Shown in pieces: positions 8,648 to 18,137 of a DNA stretch of 64,000 nucleotides. Below the pieces are notes generated by a model, which had not been told where the DNA came from, searched no databases, and saw only the letters and a list, made by a program, of their open reading frames with translations. The position numbers were made by a program, and so were the translations under genes. This stretch comes from Denitratimonas sp037478135 (GTDB taxonomy: Bacteria > Pseudomonadota > Gammaproteobacteria > Xanthomonadales > Xanthomonadaceae): the NCBI RefSeq assembly GCF_037478135.1, contig NZ_JBBHDV010000010.1, positions 62,001 through 126,000 of the forward strand, read 5' to 3'. Positions within the stretch are counted from its first letter, which is position 1. The number at the start of each line of letters is the position of its first letter.

Positions 8648-9056
8648 GATTGCTGGAGCCCCAATGACGAAAAAAGGCCACACGGCCAAGATGGCCTGGC
8701 ACCCGTCGGCACGCGCGCGGGCGCGGCGGGAATAGTGCAGCGCGGCAAACCTAACCGTTGCCCGGCGGCGCTGTCAAACACGCTTCCGCACTGACCCGGG
8801 CACTGTTCGCCACCCCCTCGGCAGTGCCCGCAGGCAAGGTCAATCAGCTTTGATCTCCATTGCCCGCACCCTTCCATCCGCGACAGCCGCCTTGTGCGGC
8901 GCCCATCACAACACCGCACGCGATCGGCGGCATTGGCTAGAATCCCGAACCCGCAGGCCTCGCGCCCCGCCCTGTTTCGCGCCACGGCGCCATGCAACGC
9001 CTCCCATTTCCCGCATCGTGCGCACCAGCGCGCCGCACCGACGAGATCCACGCACC
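8648..9056. other. Divergent intergenic region between adk and pfp
   Basis: About 409 bases without a convincing gene. It should hold the promoters for adk (leftward) and pfp (rightward). A TAGAAT hexamer with an extended TGGC just upstream, at 8938-8943, is a possible -10 for pfp, but there is no good -35 at the expected distance. Open frames here have poor coding character, and no RNA gene or riboswitch is recognised. Confidence 0.5.
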
Positions 9057-10319
9057 ATGAGCCAAGGCAAACTGCTGTACGCCCAGTCCGGCGGCGTCAC
9101 CGCCGTCATCAACACCACCGCCGCCGCGGTCATCACCACCGCTCGCGCCCAGAAAGTGAAAGTGCTGGCCGCGCGCAACGGCATCATCGGCGCCCTGCGC
9201 GAAGACCTGATCGACACCAGCAAGGAACCGATCAGCGCGATCCGCGCGCTGGCCCACACCCCCGGCGGTGCCTTCGGTTCCTGCCGCTTCAAGCTCAAGG
9301 ACATCCAGGCCGATCGCGCCCGCTATGAACGCCTGATCGACGTGTTCCGCGCGCACGACATCCGCTATTTCCTCTACAACGGCGGCAACGACTCGGCCGA
9401 TACCGCGAACAAGGTGTCGCAGATCGCCAAACAGTTCGATTACCCGCTGACCTGCATCGGCGTGCCCAAGACCGTGGACAACGATCTGGCCGTCACCGAC
9501 TGCTGCCCGGGTTTCGGTTCGGCCGCCAAGTACACCGCCGTGTCCCTGCGCGAAGCCGCGCTGGACGTGGCCTCGATGGCCGAATCCTCAACCAAGGTCT
9601 TCGTGCTGGAAGTGATGGGCCGCCATGCCGGCTGGCTCGCCGCCGCCGCCGGCTTGGCCGGCAAGGGCCCGGACGATGCACCGCACATCATCCTGTTCCC
9701 GGAAGTGCCGTTCGATGAAGCGAAGTTCCTCGCCACGGTCGATGCCACGGTCAAGCGCGTCGGCTGGTGTGCGGTCGCGGTGTCGGAAGGCTTGCGCACG
9801 GCAGACGGCAAGTTCCTCGCGGAAGCCGGCGGCAAGGATGCGTTTGGTCACGTCCAGCTCGGCGGCGTCGGCCCGGCCATCGCGCAGCTGGTGAAGGAAA
9901 AGCTCGGCTACAAACAGCACTGGGCGGTGCCCGACTACCTGCAACGCTCAGCCCGCCACCTGGCCAGCAAAACCGACGTGGACCATGCCTGGGCCGTCGG
10001 CGAGGCGGCGGTGGATTTCGCGCTGGCGGGCCGCAACGCGGTGATGCCGGCGATCATCCGCAGCTCCGATGCGCCGTATCGTTGGAAGATCGAGGCCACG
10101 CCGCTCTCCAAGGTCGCCAACCACGAGAAAACCCTGCCGAAAAGCTACATCCGCAAGGACGGCTACGGCATCACCGACAAGGCCCGCGCCTACCTGGAAC
10201 CGCTGATCCGCGGCGAAGACCCGCCGCCCTACGGCAAGGATGGCCTGCCCAAGTACGTGACGCTGAAAAACACCCCGGTGGAAAAGAAACTGCCGGTGTA
10301 TGAAATCGAGGACAGGTAG
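9057..10319 (+). CDS. pfp: Pyrophosphate-dependent 6-phosphofructokinase
   Basis: A 420-aa PFK-family enzyme. The phosphoryl-donor loop reads YNGGNDSADTANK instead of the Gly-Gly-Asp of ATP enzymes, and the catalytic segment is GVPKTVDNDLAVTDCCPGFG, with the Lys typical of PPi-dependent enzymes. MGRHAGWLAAAAGLA is the substrate loop. PPi-PFK reversibly converts fructose 6-phosphate to the 1,6-bisphosphate; xanthomonads commonly use it in place of the ATP enzyme. The ATG at 9057 begins MSQGKLLYAQSGG, the expected start. Confidence 0.93.
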   Translation: MSQGKLLYAQSGGVTAVINTTAAAVITTARAQKVKVLAARNGIIGALREDLIDTSKEPISAIRALAHTPGGAFGSCRFKLKDIQADRARYERLIDVFRAHDIRYFLYNGGNDSADTANKVSQIAKQFDYPLTCIGVPKTVDNDLAVTDCCPGFGSAAKYTAVSLREAALDVASMAESSTKVFVLEVMGRHAGWLAAAAGLAGKGPDDAPHIILFPEVPFDEAKFLATVDATVKRVGWCAVAVSEGLRTADGKFLAEAGGKDAFGHVQLGGVGPAIAQLVKEKLGYKQHWAVPDYLQRSARHLASKTDVDHAWAVGEAAVDFALAGRNAVMPAIIRSSDAPYRWKIEATPLSKVANHEKTLPKSYIRKDGYGITDKARAYLEPLIRGEDPPPYGKDGLPKYVTLKNTPVEKKLPVYEIEDR

Positions 10320-10367
10320 TCTCCACCACCCCGCCCCAAAGTCCCGGGCCGTACCACAGCTAGGCCA

Positions 10368-10389
10368 CCGGCCAACCTGCGTTGGCCGG
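10368..10389. terminator. Strong hairpin between convergent pfp and rsuA
   Basis: CCGGCCAAC at 10368-10376 pairs perfectly with GTTGGCCGG at 10381-10389 around a CTGC loop, and flanking GGCC/GGCC can extend the stem. There is no T-tract, so this is a candidate bidirectional terminator or transcript-stabilising hairpin only. Confidence 0.4.
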
Positions 10390-10459
10390 GGCCGAAAGTC
10401 ATTCGACACGATGACGTTCATATGCCGCCTGCCACCGGCGGCCGCCGCATCCGCGCGGG

Positions 10460-11167
10460 TTATGGCTCAAACACCCGCGCCACCTGCACCTCATCCAGCG
10501 CGCACCACTGGCCCGGTTCCAGCGCGAGTTCGTCCAGTGCCAGCGCACCGACAGCGACGCGTTGCAGCTGGGTGACGGCGTTGCCGGTGGCGGCGAACAT
10601 GCGTCGCACCTGGTGATAGCGGCCTTCGGTGATGGTCAGGCGGGCGTGGCGCGGGCCGAGGATGTTGAGGCTGGCCGGGGCCAGCGGCGTGGTTTCCGAT
10701 TCCAGCACCAGCGTGCCGGAGGCGAACAGTTCAGCCTCGTCGCCGCGCAGGTCCTGCGCCAGCCGGGCTTCGTAGATCTTGGGCACCCGGGATTTCGGAG
10801 AAATGATCCGGTGCAGCAATTGCCCGTCATCGGTCAGCAACAACAGGCCGGAAGTGTCGCGATCCAGCCGGCCGACGGTGGACAGTAGCGGGTTGCGCAG
10901 CCGAAAACGCGGTGGCAGCAGGTCGTAGACCATGCGCGCAGGGTCGCGCGTGGAACAGGTGTAGCCGGTCGGTTTGTGCAGCGCGATGACCAGACCCGCT
11001 GGCGGATCCAGCGCTTCGCCATCCACGCGGACCGTCTCGTGCGGCACCCGGTCATCGGCGTAGAGCACCTCGCCCTGGGCGTCGGTGATGCGGCCTTCGC
11101 GGAACATCAACGCCACCTCGCGGCGGCTGCCGTAGCCCAGATTGGCGATCAGCCTGACCAGTTTCAT
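10460..11167 (-). CDS. rsuA: RsuA-family 16S rRNA pseudouridine synthase
   Basis: A 235-aa protein with an N-terminal S4 RNA-binding domain (MKLVRLIANLGYGSRREVALMFREG) and an RsuA/RluB/E/F catalytic domain. The catalytic aspartate lies in GRLDRDTSGLLLLTDDG, and RYHQVRRMFAATGNAV is the conserved C-terminal motif. The start at 11167 is chosen because its ATG overlaps the TGA of the upstream methyltransferase gene (ATGA), indicating translational coupling; an ATG at 11182 would add 5 residues. Pairing of two rRNA-modification genes supports the assignment, though U516 as the exact target is inferred. Confidence 0.85.
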   Translation of the reverse strand: MKLVRLIANLGYGSRREVALMFREGRITDAQGEVLYADDRVPHETVRVDGEALDPPAGLVIALHKPTGYTCSTRDPARMVYDLLPPRFRLRNPLLSTVGRLDRDTSGLLLLTDDGQLLHRIISPKSRVPKIYEARLAQDLRGDEAELFASGTLVLESETTPLAPASLNILGPRHARLTITEGRYHQVRRMFAATGNAVTQLQRVAVGALALDELALEPGQWCALDEVQVARVFEP

Positions 11168-12258
11168 CGCTTTACCCCGCATGCGTGAAGAATCTTGTAA
11201 CCATCGCGCTGCACCGGCATCCGTACCTGGGGAAAACGCTCGCGCAACAGCTCTTCGTAAGGCAGATGGCGGTTGGCGACCAGCCAGATCTGGCCGTCAT
11301 CGGCCAGCGCATCGGCGGCGCTGGCGATGAAGCTGCGCCCCAGTTGCGGCGCATCGGCACGGCCCAGATGGAACGGCGGATTGCTGACGATCACATCGAA
11401 CTGCCCCGGCAATCCGGCACTGACATCGTGCCAGTGCACGCGGCAGGCGACCTGCAGTGCATGTGTACTGCGGGTCGCATCCAGATTGCGCTGCGCCGCA
11501 TCCAGCGCGCGCGCGTCGGCCTCGAACAGATCCAGCGTTTCGATACCGGCACAGCGGCGCAGCAGCTGCATCGACAGATAACCCCAGCCGCCGCCCGGAT
11601 CGGCAACACGGCCACGCAGCCCGGCGGGCAATTCGGATGCCAGCAGCGCCGAGGCCGGATCGACGCGGTCCCAGGCGAACAGGCCCGGCCGGGTCCAGAA
11701 GCGCTCGTCGCCGGGCTGCACTTCGCGCAAGGCATCCAGCGCCCGCCACTCCTCGTGCAGGCGCGCGTCGCAGTTGTTCGGATCAACGCGCACGAACACC
11801 ACCCGGCTCTTGTGCTTGGACAGGCTCTGCACCGGCCCGGCCAAGGCGCGCAGATCCGCCTCCAACGAGCGCGCACCTTCATTGTTGGTGGCCGCCGCCA
11901 CGATCCATCCACCCGGTGCGGTGGCGGTCAACGCGCGCGCCAGCAGGGCGCGGGAAGCATCGCGCTGGCGCGGTGGCAGCAACAGCGTCATCGCGAACCC
12001 GGTGTCCCGAAGCTGCGGCTCCACCTCGATGCCACGCTCACGCAGCGGCCGGGCGAACGGCAGGAAAGGTTGTTCGCACCGCCATGTCACATGCGGATGC
12101 ACGAACGGCCAATCGCCGATGCGCGCACCCAGAAACAGCACCGGCGCCGCCGGCAGCACCAGCGCCGCGTTGTGAAATGGCCAGAACAGCGCCCGCAGCG
12201 CGGGATCATCAGCAGGTGAGACGGCCACGCAGGCGCTCCACAGGTCGGGAAACGGCAT
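11164..12258 (-). CDS. RsmC/RlmG-type rRNA methyltransferase
   Basis: A 364-aa protein of two halves: a degenerate N-terminal methyltransferase-like domain and a C-terminal SAM-binding domain. The C-terminal domain has VADPGGGWGYLSMQLLRR (motif I) and the catalytic VSNPPFHLGR (NPPF) typical of guanine-N2 methyltransferases. It probably methylates a G in 16S or 23S rRNA. Its stop codon overlaps the rsuA start. The exact target (RsmC G1207 or RlmG G1835) cannot be decided from sequence alone. Confidence 0.82.
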   Translation of the reverse strand: MPFPDLWSACVAVSPADDPALRALFWPFHNAALVLPAAPVLFLGARIGDWPFVHPHVTWRCEQPFLPFARPLRERGIEVEPQLRDTGFAMTLLLPPRQRDASRALLARALTATAPGGWIVAAATNNEGARSLEADLRALAGPVQSLSKHKSRVVFVRVDPNNCDARLHEEWRALDALREVQPGDERFWTRPGLFAWDRVDPASALLASELPAGLRGRVADPGGGWGYLSMQLLRRCAGIETLDLFEADARALDAAQRNLDATRSTHALQVACRVHWHDVSAGLPGQFDVIVSNPPFHLGRADAPQLGRSFIASAADALADDGQIWLVANRHLPYEELLRERFPQVRMPVQRDGYKILHACGVKR

Positions 12259-12408
12259 AGCTTATCGCGCCCGTTCCAGCGTGAATGCATGCCCGGCTGG
12301 CAGCAGCGCGGCGGCAATGCAATCGGACCAACGTCCGATGCCGTTTCCTTGCCCCGCCCGTGGGGCAACACGACAATCAGCGCACGCCTTTCACCGGAGC
12401 CTGTGCCG

Positions 12409-14031
12409 ATGTCCGCTTCCGCCTACGCCACGCATCTGGACCGCAACCGCGCCAACTTCACCCCGCTGTCGCCGCTCAGCCTGCTGCGCAAGAGTGCGAC
12501 GCTGTATCCGGATCATCTGGCCGTGGTGCATGGCGAACGGCGACTTTCCTGGGGCGAGGTCCATCGCCGCTGCCGGCAACTGGCCAGCGCACTGGAGCAG
12601 CGCGGCATCGGCCCGGGCGACACCGTGGCGGCGATGCTGCCGAATGTGCCGGCGATGGTGGAACTGCATTTCGGCCCGGCCATGCTCGGCGCGGTGCTGA
12701 ACACGCTCAACACCCGGCTCGACGCCCAGACCCTGGCCTTCATGCTCGACCACGGCGGCGCGCGGGTGCTGTTCACCGATCCGGAATACGCCGATGTCAT
12801 CGCCCAGGCGCTGACTCTGTGCCGGCAGCCGCCGCTGGTGATCGACGTGGACGATGTGCTGTATCCGGATACCCGCCGCATCGGCGAACTGGAGTACGAA
12901 CAGTTCCTGGCGCAGGGCGATGCCGGCTTCGAACCGCGCCTGCCGGCCGACGAGTGGGATGCGATCTCGCTCAACTACACCTCCGGCACCACCGGCGACC
13001 CAAAGGGCGTGGTCTACCACCACCGCGGCGCCTATCTGAACGCGATCGCCAACGTGCTGGACTGGAGCATGCCGCAGCACGCGGTCTATCTGTGGACGCT
13101 GCCGATGTTCCACTGCAACGGCTGGTGTTTCCCGTGGACGCTGGCGGCGGTGGCCGGCACCCATGTCTGCCTGCGGCGCTTCGATGCGGGCGAGGTGTTC
13201 GCGTTGATGCGTGAGCACGGCGTCACCCATTTCTGCGGCGCCCCGATCATCCTCAGCTCGCTGGTGCACGCCCCGGCGGAACTCAAACAGGGCGTGTCCG
13301 GGGTCAAATGCCTGGTGGCCGGCGCCGCTCCGCCGGCGGCGGTGATCGAGGGCATGGAGCGCATGGGTTTCGACGTGACCCATGTCTACGGCCTGACCGA
13401 AACCTACGGCCCGGCCTCGGTCTGCATCAAGCGTGCGCACTGGGACGAACTGCCACTGGAACAGCGCGCCGAAATGAATGCGCGCCAGGGTATGGCATGC
13501 CTGCTGCAGGAAGACATGGTGGTGATGGATCCGGACACGATGCAGCCGGTGCCGGCCGACGGCGAAACCATCGGCGAAATCATGTATCGCGGCAATCTGA
13601 CGATGAAGGGCTATCTGAAAAACCCCGGCGCCACCGATGCCGCGTTCGCCGGCGGCTGGTTCCATACCGGCGATCTGGCTGTGCTGTACCCGGACGGCTA
13701 CGTCAAGATCCGCGACCGTTCCAAGGACGTGATCATCTCCGGCGGCGAGAACATTTCCTCGCTGGAGGTGGAAGACGTGCTGTGTCGGCATCCGGCGGTG
13801 ATGGTGGCCGCCGTGGTCGCGCGGCCGGACGAGAAATGGGGCGAAACGCCGTGCGCCTTCGTCGAACTGCGCCCCGGCGCCAGCACCACCGAGGCCGAGC
13901 TGATTGCCCACTGCCGCGAGCACATGGCGCGTTTCAAGGTGCCCAAACACGTCGTGTTCGGTTCCTTGCCGCGCACCTCCACAGGCAAGGTGCAGAAGTT
14001 CATGCTGCGCGAGCAGGCCAAGCAGGCCTGA
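12409..14031 (+). CDS. Acyl-CoA synthetase (AMP-binding, fatty-acid type)
   Basis: A 540-aa ANL-superfamily ligase that activates a carboxylic acid through an acyl-adenylate. Core motifs are NYTSGTTGDPKGVVYHHRG (P-loop), VYGLTETYGP, GWFHTGDLAV and IRDRSKDVIISGGENISS, with the C-terminal catalytic Lys in RTSTGKVQKF. The sequence resembles medium-chain or methylmercaptopropionate-type (DmdB-like) ligases. The start at 12409 has GGAG upstream; the 12289 start adds 40 residues of unlikely sequence. The substrate is not predictable here. Confidence 0.88.
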   Translation: MSASAYATHLDRNRANFTPLSPLSLLRKSATLYPDHLAVVHGERRLSWGEVHRRCRQLASALEQRGIGPGDTVAAMLPNVPAMVELHFGPAMLGAVLNTLNTRLDAQTLAFMLDHGGARVLFTDPEYADVIAQALTLCRQPPLVIDVDDVLYPDTRRIGELEYEQFLAQGDAGFEPRLPADEWDAISLNYTSGTTGDPKGVVYHHRGAYLNAIANVLDWSMPQHAVYLWTLPMFHCNGWCFPWTLAAVAGTHVCLRRFDAGEVFALMREHGVTHFCGAPIILSSLVHAPAELKQGVSGVKCLVAGAAPPAAVIEGMERMGFDVTHVYGLTETYGPASVCIKRAHWDELPLEQRAEMNARQGMACLLQEDMVVMDPDTMQPVPADGETIGEIMYRGNLTMKGYLKNPGATDAAFAGGWFHTGDLAVLYPDGYVKIRDRSKDVIISGGENISSLEVEDVLCRHPAVMVAAVVARPDEKWGETPCAFVELRPGASTTEAELIAHCREHMARFKVPKHVVFGSLPRTSTGKVQKFMLREQAKQA

Positions 14032-14034
14032 GCC

Positions 14035-15024
14035 TCACTCGGCCTGCATCCACCCCAGCCGCTGTGCAACCAGAGCCGCGACCCGTGCGCTTTCACGCAA
14101 GGGTTCGACCGGCGGCAGCGGTCCTTTTTCATGCATGAAGCGCAGCCGCCCGCTGCGCTCAAGCTCGGCCACGAAACGCCCGACCTTGCCGCGCACCGGC
14201 TGCGGCGCAAACGTCAGCAGTTCGGCGCGGGTGGCGGCGGCTTCGCTGAGCATATTGACCGAATCCGGTGTCACCACCAGCACATCGGCCCAGCCCAGCA
14301 TGCCGGCATAGGGATTGGCGCCATCTCCGGCACCATGCCACTGGATGCCCGGCACCCCGGCGAACGCCTCGCGCGCAGCGGCACGCAGCCAGTCCGGGGT
14401 GCGGCGTGAACTGGTGAGCATCAGGCTGCCGCCGTCGCGTTCCAGCCGTACGCGCAAGGTTTTTTCCAGCTCCCGCCAATAGCCTTGATCCAGCCGCAGC
14501 GCGCGGGTCGGTCCACCGAGCAGCACGGCGTGGCGCGGCGCCGGCAGTGCGCCCAGTGCAGGAAACGCGGCGCGTGCCTGTTCCAGCCAGGCATCGTCGA
14601 TGCGGTTCAGGCCGCCGAGCGTGGTGATCAGATTGTCGCCGGCCAGCCCGTCGTGACGCGGCGCGATCACCAGGTCGTAATGCGACAGCGCGATGCGCGG
14701 ATCAAGAATCTGCACACTGGCCCAATCACCGCCACCCGACTCGCGCAGCAGTCGCGTCGCAAGCGCGGCCTGACGCCCGCAACCGATTGCCAGCGATGGC
14801 ACATCGCCGGCTTCGGCCTTCAGCCAATGGGCGAATTCCGCACCGAAGGCCCGTGCCACCCCCGGCAGGCGGCGCGGCGCGATCCAGCGCCACGGCGCGC
14901 GTGCGCTCAGGCGCAACACCACCGGTTCCACGCCCAAGGCCTGCGCCAGCGCGACGGCCTGGTTCTCGTTGCCGGCCGCACCATCGCTGATCGCCAGCAC
15001 GCGGCATGGCGCTACCGGATTCAT
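14035..15024 (-). CDS. ELM1/GtrOC1-family protein
   Basis: A 329-aa protein of the Mito_fiss_Elm1 family, glycosyltransferase-like in fold. Recognisable blocks are AISDGAAGNENQAVALAQALG at the N-terminus, CGRQAALATRLLR, IAPRHDGLAGDNLITTLGGLN and VTPDSVNMLSEAAATRAELL. Bacterial members are often annotated as nucleoside-diphosphate-sugar epimerases on weak grounds; the biochemical function is not established. The ATG at 15024 overlaps the TGA of the upstream LysR gene, so the two are translationally coupled. Confidence 0.8.
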   Translation of the reverse strand: MNPVAPCRVLAISDGAAGNENQAVALAQALGVEPVVLRLSARAPWRWIAPRRLPGVARAFGAEFAHWLKAEAGDVPSLAIGCGRQAALATRLLRESGGGDWASVQILDPRIALSHYDLVIAPRHDGLAGDNLITTLGGLNRIDDAWLEQARAAFPALGALPAPRHAVLLGGPTRALRLDQGYWRELEKTLRVRLERDGGSLMLTSSRRTPDWLRAAAREAFAGVPGIQWHGAGDGANPYAGMLGWADVLVVTPDSVNMLSEAAATRAELLTFAPQPVRGKVGRFVAELERSGRLRFMHEKGPLPPVEPLRESARVAALVAQRLGWMQAE

Positions 15025-15950
15025 GCGATCGGCACTCCACGCAGCGCGCCGCGCTGCGGACATTCGTTACCCAGCGCATGGCGCAGATGCTCCACCAATT
15101 GCTGGTTGCGACGCACGGTTTCGCGTTTGCGCGGCAGCACCGCCTTCATCGTCTTCTGCGGCAGCGTGTAGCCGGGCAGCACTTCCACCAGCCGGCCCGC
15201 TTCCAGCGACTGACGGGCCAGAAAGAACGGCAGGATCGCCACGCCCTCGCCTTCGACGGCAGCATCGTGCATCAGCGCGCCGCTGTTGGTGGTAAGGCGC
15301 GGATGCACCTGCACCCGGTGCACCTGCTGGCCCTCGCCGAAGCGCCATTGGTGTCCACTCTCGTGATACAGGTACTGGATGCAGTCATGTTCGCGCAGAT
15401 CCGCCGGCACCTGCGGCACGCCGCGCGCCTCCAGATACGCCGGCGCCGCGCAGCACAACAGATCAAAGCGGAACAGTGGCTCTTCCTGGAACTGGCCGGA
15501 GATCTCGCCACGGTCGGTGATCACCATGTCGTAGCCCTCCTCCACCGGATTGACCGGGCCATCGTTGAGGGTCAGCTCCATCGTCAGCTCGGGGTGATCG
15601 CGCATGAAATCGGCCAGTGCGCGTCGCAACGCCTGCACCCCGAAGGCGGTCGGTGAGCTGATCCGCATCAGGCCGCGCAGTTCCAGATCGTGTGCGGAGA
15701 TGCTGCTTTCCAGCGCGTCCAGATCTTCGATCAGCCCGGCCACGCGCTGCCGGTACAGTGCGCCGGATTCGGTCAGCCGCACCCGCCGCGTGGTGCGCAC
15801 CAGCAGCGGCGTGCCCAGTTCCTTTTCCAGATAATGGATGCGGCGCGTCACCAGCGACTTGGGAATGCCGAGCTGGCGCGCAGTCTCGGAGAAGTTCTCC
15901 ACCTCGGCCACGCGCAGGAAGGTACGGATACAGCTGATGTGGTCCATCAT
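15021..15950 (-). CDS. LysR-family transcriptional regulator
   Basis: A 309-aa protein with an N-terminal winged helix-turn-helix (ISCIRTFLRVAEVENFSETARQLGIPKSLVTRRIHYLE) and a C-terminal effector-binding domain. It resembles CrgA-type LysR proteins, with LRGLMRISSPTAFG at the domain junction. It diverges from the pirin gene, with about 100 bases between, the classic arrangement for control of a divergent target. Its 3' end is coupled to the ELM1-like gene. Inducer unknown. Confidence 0.9.
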   Translation of the reverse strand: MMDHISCIRTFLRVAEVENFSETARQLGIPKSLVTRRIHYLEKELGTPLLVRTTRRVRLTESGALYRQRVAGLIEDLDALESSISAHDLELRGLMRISSPTAFGVQALRRALADFMRDHPELTMELTLNDGPVNPVEEGYDMVITDRGEISGQFQEEPLFRFDLLCCAAPAYLEARGVPQVPADLREHDCIQYLYHESGHQWRFGEGQQVHRVQVHPRLTTNSGALMHDAAVEGEGVAILPFFLARQSLEAGRLVEVLPGYTLPQKTMKAVLPRKRETVRRNQQLVEHLRHALGNECPQRGALRGVPIA

Positions 15951-16051
15951 CGAAACCGGTGGCCGGATGCGTCATTGTTCCATAACAGAGAACACTAAAT
16001 TCAGCCAAATCCGCCTTATCCCGTCACCAACGCGCCCATAGAATGGGTGGC
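15951..16051. promoter_or_regulatory. Divergent LysR-pirin control region
   Basis: About 100 AT-richer bases between the LysR gene and the pirin gene. LysR regulators usually bind such regions at a T-N11-A site; I do not see one unambiguous match. The regulatory role is inferred from gene arrangement. Confidence 0.45.
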
Positions 16052-16756
16052 ATGGACATCATCCGACATCCTTCCTGCGAACGCGGCCGTACCCGGCTGC
16101 CGTGGCTGGACAGCCGCCACAGCTTCTCGTTCGGGCACTACTACGAGCCGCGCCGCATGGGTTTTGGCGCGCTGCGTGTCATCAATGAGGACATCGTCGC
16201 GCCGGGTGCCGGTTTCCCGACGCATTCGCATGCCAACATGGAAATCGTCTCGATCGTGCTGGACGGTGCGCTGGCGCACCGCGACAGCCTCGGCAACAGC
16301 GAGACGATCCACAGCGGCGACGTGCAGCGCATGCGCGCCGGCAGCGGCATCGAACACAGCGAATACAACGCCTCGCAAACCGAACCGGTGCATTTCCTGC
16401 AGATCTGGCTGCTGCCACGGCAGCAGGACCAGACGCCCGGCCACGTACAGCGCAGCTTTCCACCGGAAGAGCGTGACAACCGCTGGTGTCTGGTGGTGTC
16501 GCCCGACGGACGTGCCGACAGCCTGCCGATCGACCAGCAGGCGCAGATCCACCTGACCCGGCTGGCCGCAGGCCGTACGCTGGAACACCCGCTCGAAACC
16601 GGACAGCGCGCCTGGCTCCAGCTCACCCGCGGCAACGCGCGCCTCAACGGCCAGGCACTGTCAGCCGGCGACGCCGCTGCGGTCTGCGGCAGCGGAACCC
16701 TGACACTGGAAGCCGACAGCCCGGTCGAGGCCTGCCTGTTCCAGTTGCAGGATTGA
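16052..16756 (+). CDS. Pirin family protein (bicupin)
   Basis: A 234-aa protein matching YhaK-type pirins. It has the N-terminal block LPWLDSRHSFSFGHYYEPRRMGFGALRVINEDIV, the metal-ligand His pair in FPTHSHANMEIVSIVLDG, and the second ligand set in GSGIEHSEYN with VHFLQIWLLP. Pirins bind iron and some have quercetinase or redox-sensor activity. GGTGG lies just before the ATG at 16052; an ATG at 16043 would add 3 residues. It is divergent from the LysR gene and likely under its control. Confidence 0.9.
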   Translation: MDIIRHPSCERGRTRLPWLDSRHSFSFGHYYEPRRMGFGALRVINEDIVAPGAGFPTHSHANMEIVSIVLDGALAHRDSLGNSETIHSGDVQRMRAGSGIEHSEYNASQTEPVHFLQIWLLPRQQDQTPGHVQRSFPPEERDNRWCLVVSPDGRADSLPIDQQAQIHLTRLAAGRTLEHPLETGQRAWLQLTRGNARLNGQALSAGDAAAVCGSGTLTLEADSPVEACLFQLQD

Positions 16757-16822
16757 GCCGCAACACGCCCACCATTCCCGTTCCACCCTTGGTTTTCTTG
16801 ATTTCTCCAGGAGATTTTCCGC

Positions 16823-17431
16823 ATGACCCGAACCATCCTCGACGACGCCGCGCTTGACCAGCTTTTCCTGCAGGCGCGCACCTTCGGTTTCCCGAACAAC
16901 AGCTGGCTCGACAAGCCGGTCAGCACCGAGCAGTTGCAACGCATCTGGAACCTCGCCCGGATGGGTCCGACCGCCGCCAACACCTCTCCGGCGCGCGTGG
17001 TCTGGGTGGTGTCGCCCGAAGCCAAGGCGCGGCTGATGCCGCTGATGGACGAAGGCAACCGCGGCAAGACGCAGGAAGCACCGGCCACGGCCATCATCGG
17101 CATGGATCTGGATTTCTACGAGAAGCTGCCGTATCTGCTGCCGCATACTGATGCCAAGTCCTGGTTCGAAGGTGCACCCGAAGACGTGCTGACCACGGTG
17201 GCGCTGCGCAACAGTTCGCTGCAAGGCGCCTACCTGATGCTGGCCGCTCGCGCCATCGGCCTGGATTGCGGCCCGATGTCCGGTTTCGATGCGGCCGGGA
17301 TCGAAGCCGAGTTCTTCCCCGACAGCCGCATCAAGGCCAATTTCATCTGCAACATCGGTTACGGCAATCCTGAAGGCCTGTTCCCGCGCAGCCCGCGCCT
17401 GTCCTTCGACGAAGCCACCCGCATCCTGTAA
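16823..17431 (+). CDS. Nitroreductase-family reductase, RutE/HadB-like
   Basis: A 202-aa flavin-dependent reductase. It aligns by eye with RutE along its length: WLDKPVSTEQLQRIWNLARMGPTAANTSPARVVW, FYEKLPYLLPHTDAKSWF, RNSSLQGAYLMLAARAIGLDCGPMSGFD and NIGYGNPEGLFPRSPRLSFDEA. RutE reduces malonic semialdehyde in pyrimidine breakdown, but no other rut gene is present here, so a general detoxifying role is possible. AGGAGA precedes the ATG. It is 66 bases after pirin and may be in the same LysR-controlled unit. Confidence 0.87.
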   Translation: MTRTILDDAALDQLFLQARTFGFPNNSWLDKPVSTEQLQRIWNLARMGPTAANTSPARVVWVVSPEAKARLMPLMDEGNRGKTQEAPATAIIGMDLDFYEKLPYLLPHTDAKSWFEGAPEDVLTTVALRNSSLQGAYLMLAARAIGLDCGPMSGFDAAGIEAEFFPDSRIKANFICNIGYGNPEGLFPRSPRLSFDEATRIL

Positions 17432-17519
17432 AACCGCGCTGCACCCAGCGCCGCTCCATGTCCATCGTTCCAGCGTTTCAATCCGTATCCTCCACATTCA
17501 TATGCAAAGGAGTCACACC

Positions 17520-18098
17520 ATGTCGATCCGTCTGCTCGCCGCCGCCCTGGTCGCCGCCAGCCTCAGCGCCACCGCCGTGGCCGAACCGGTGACCTACACC
17601 ATCGATCCGACCCACACCCAGATCAAGTTCACCTACAGCCACTTCGGCTACTCCACCATCACCGGCCGCTTCGATGCGACCGAGGGCACGGTGACCTACG
17701 ATGCGGAAAACCCCTCCGCATCCAGCGTCGAGATCACCACCCAGATCGCCAGCGTCAGCACCGGCGTGGCCAAGCTCGATGAGCACCTGCAGAAGGATGA
17801 CTTCTTCGACGCGGCCACCTACCCGACCGCCACCTTCAAGAGCACCAAAGTCGAAGATGCCGGCGACGGCAAGCTGAATCTGACCGGCGACCTGACGATC
17901 AAGGACGTGACCCTGCCGGCCAGTTTCCAGGTCACCGTCAACAAGGTCGGCCCGCACCCGATGCACAAGAAGCCCAGCGCCGGTTTCGACGCTACTGGCA
18001 GCATCGAGCGTGGCGCCTTCGGCATCACCACCTACCTCCCTGCCACCGGCCCGGAAGTGAAGCTGGATATCACGATCGAGGCCTCGGTCGAAGAGTGA
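17520..18098 (+). CDS. YceI-family periplasmic protein
   Basis: A 192-aa exported protein with signal peptide LLAAALVAASLSATAVA and a YceI lipocalin-like barrel: YTIDPTHTQIKFTYSHFGYSTITGRFD, KLDEHLQKDDFFDAATYPTATFKST and ASFQVTVNKVGPHPMHKKPSAGFDATGSIERGAFG. YceI proteins bind isoprenoid or quinone-like lipids. AAGGAG lies 8 bases before the ATG. It is 88 bases downstream of the RutE-like gene and is followed by a hairpin terminator. Confidence 0.92.
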   Translation: MSIRLLAAALVAASLSATAVAEPVTYTIDPTHTQIKFTYSHFGYSTITGRFDATEGTVTYDAENPSASSVEITTQIASVSTGVAKLDEHLQKDDFFDAATYPTATFKSTKVEDAGDGKLNLTGDLTIKDVTLPASFQVTVNKVGPHPMHKKPSAGFDATGSIERGAFGITTYLPATGPEVKLDITIEASVEE

Positions 18099-18137
18099 TC
18101 CCGCACCTCGTGGCGCGGCCTTCGCGTCACCCCTGAC

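Noticed and set aside
12391..13950. A 519-codon minus-strand frame opposite the acyl-CoA synthetase
   Set aside because: Antisense shadow; the plus-strand protein has all ANL-superfamily motifs.
16043..16051. ATG at 16043 as the pirin start
   Set aside because: No Shine-Dalgarno precedes it, while GGTGG precedes the ATG at 16052; homologues begin near MDII. The difference is only 3 residues.
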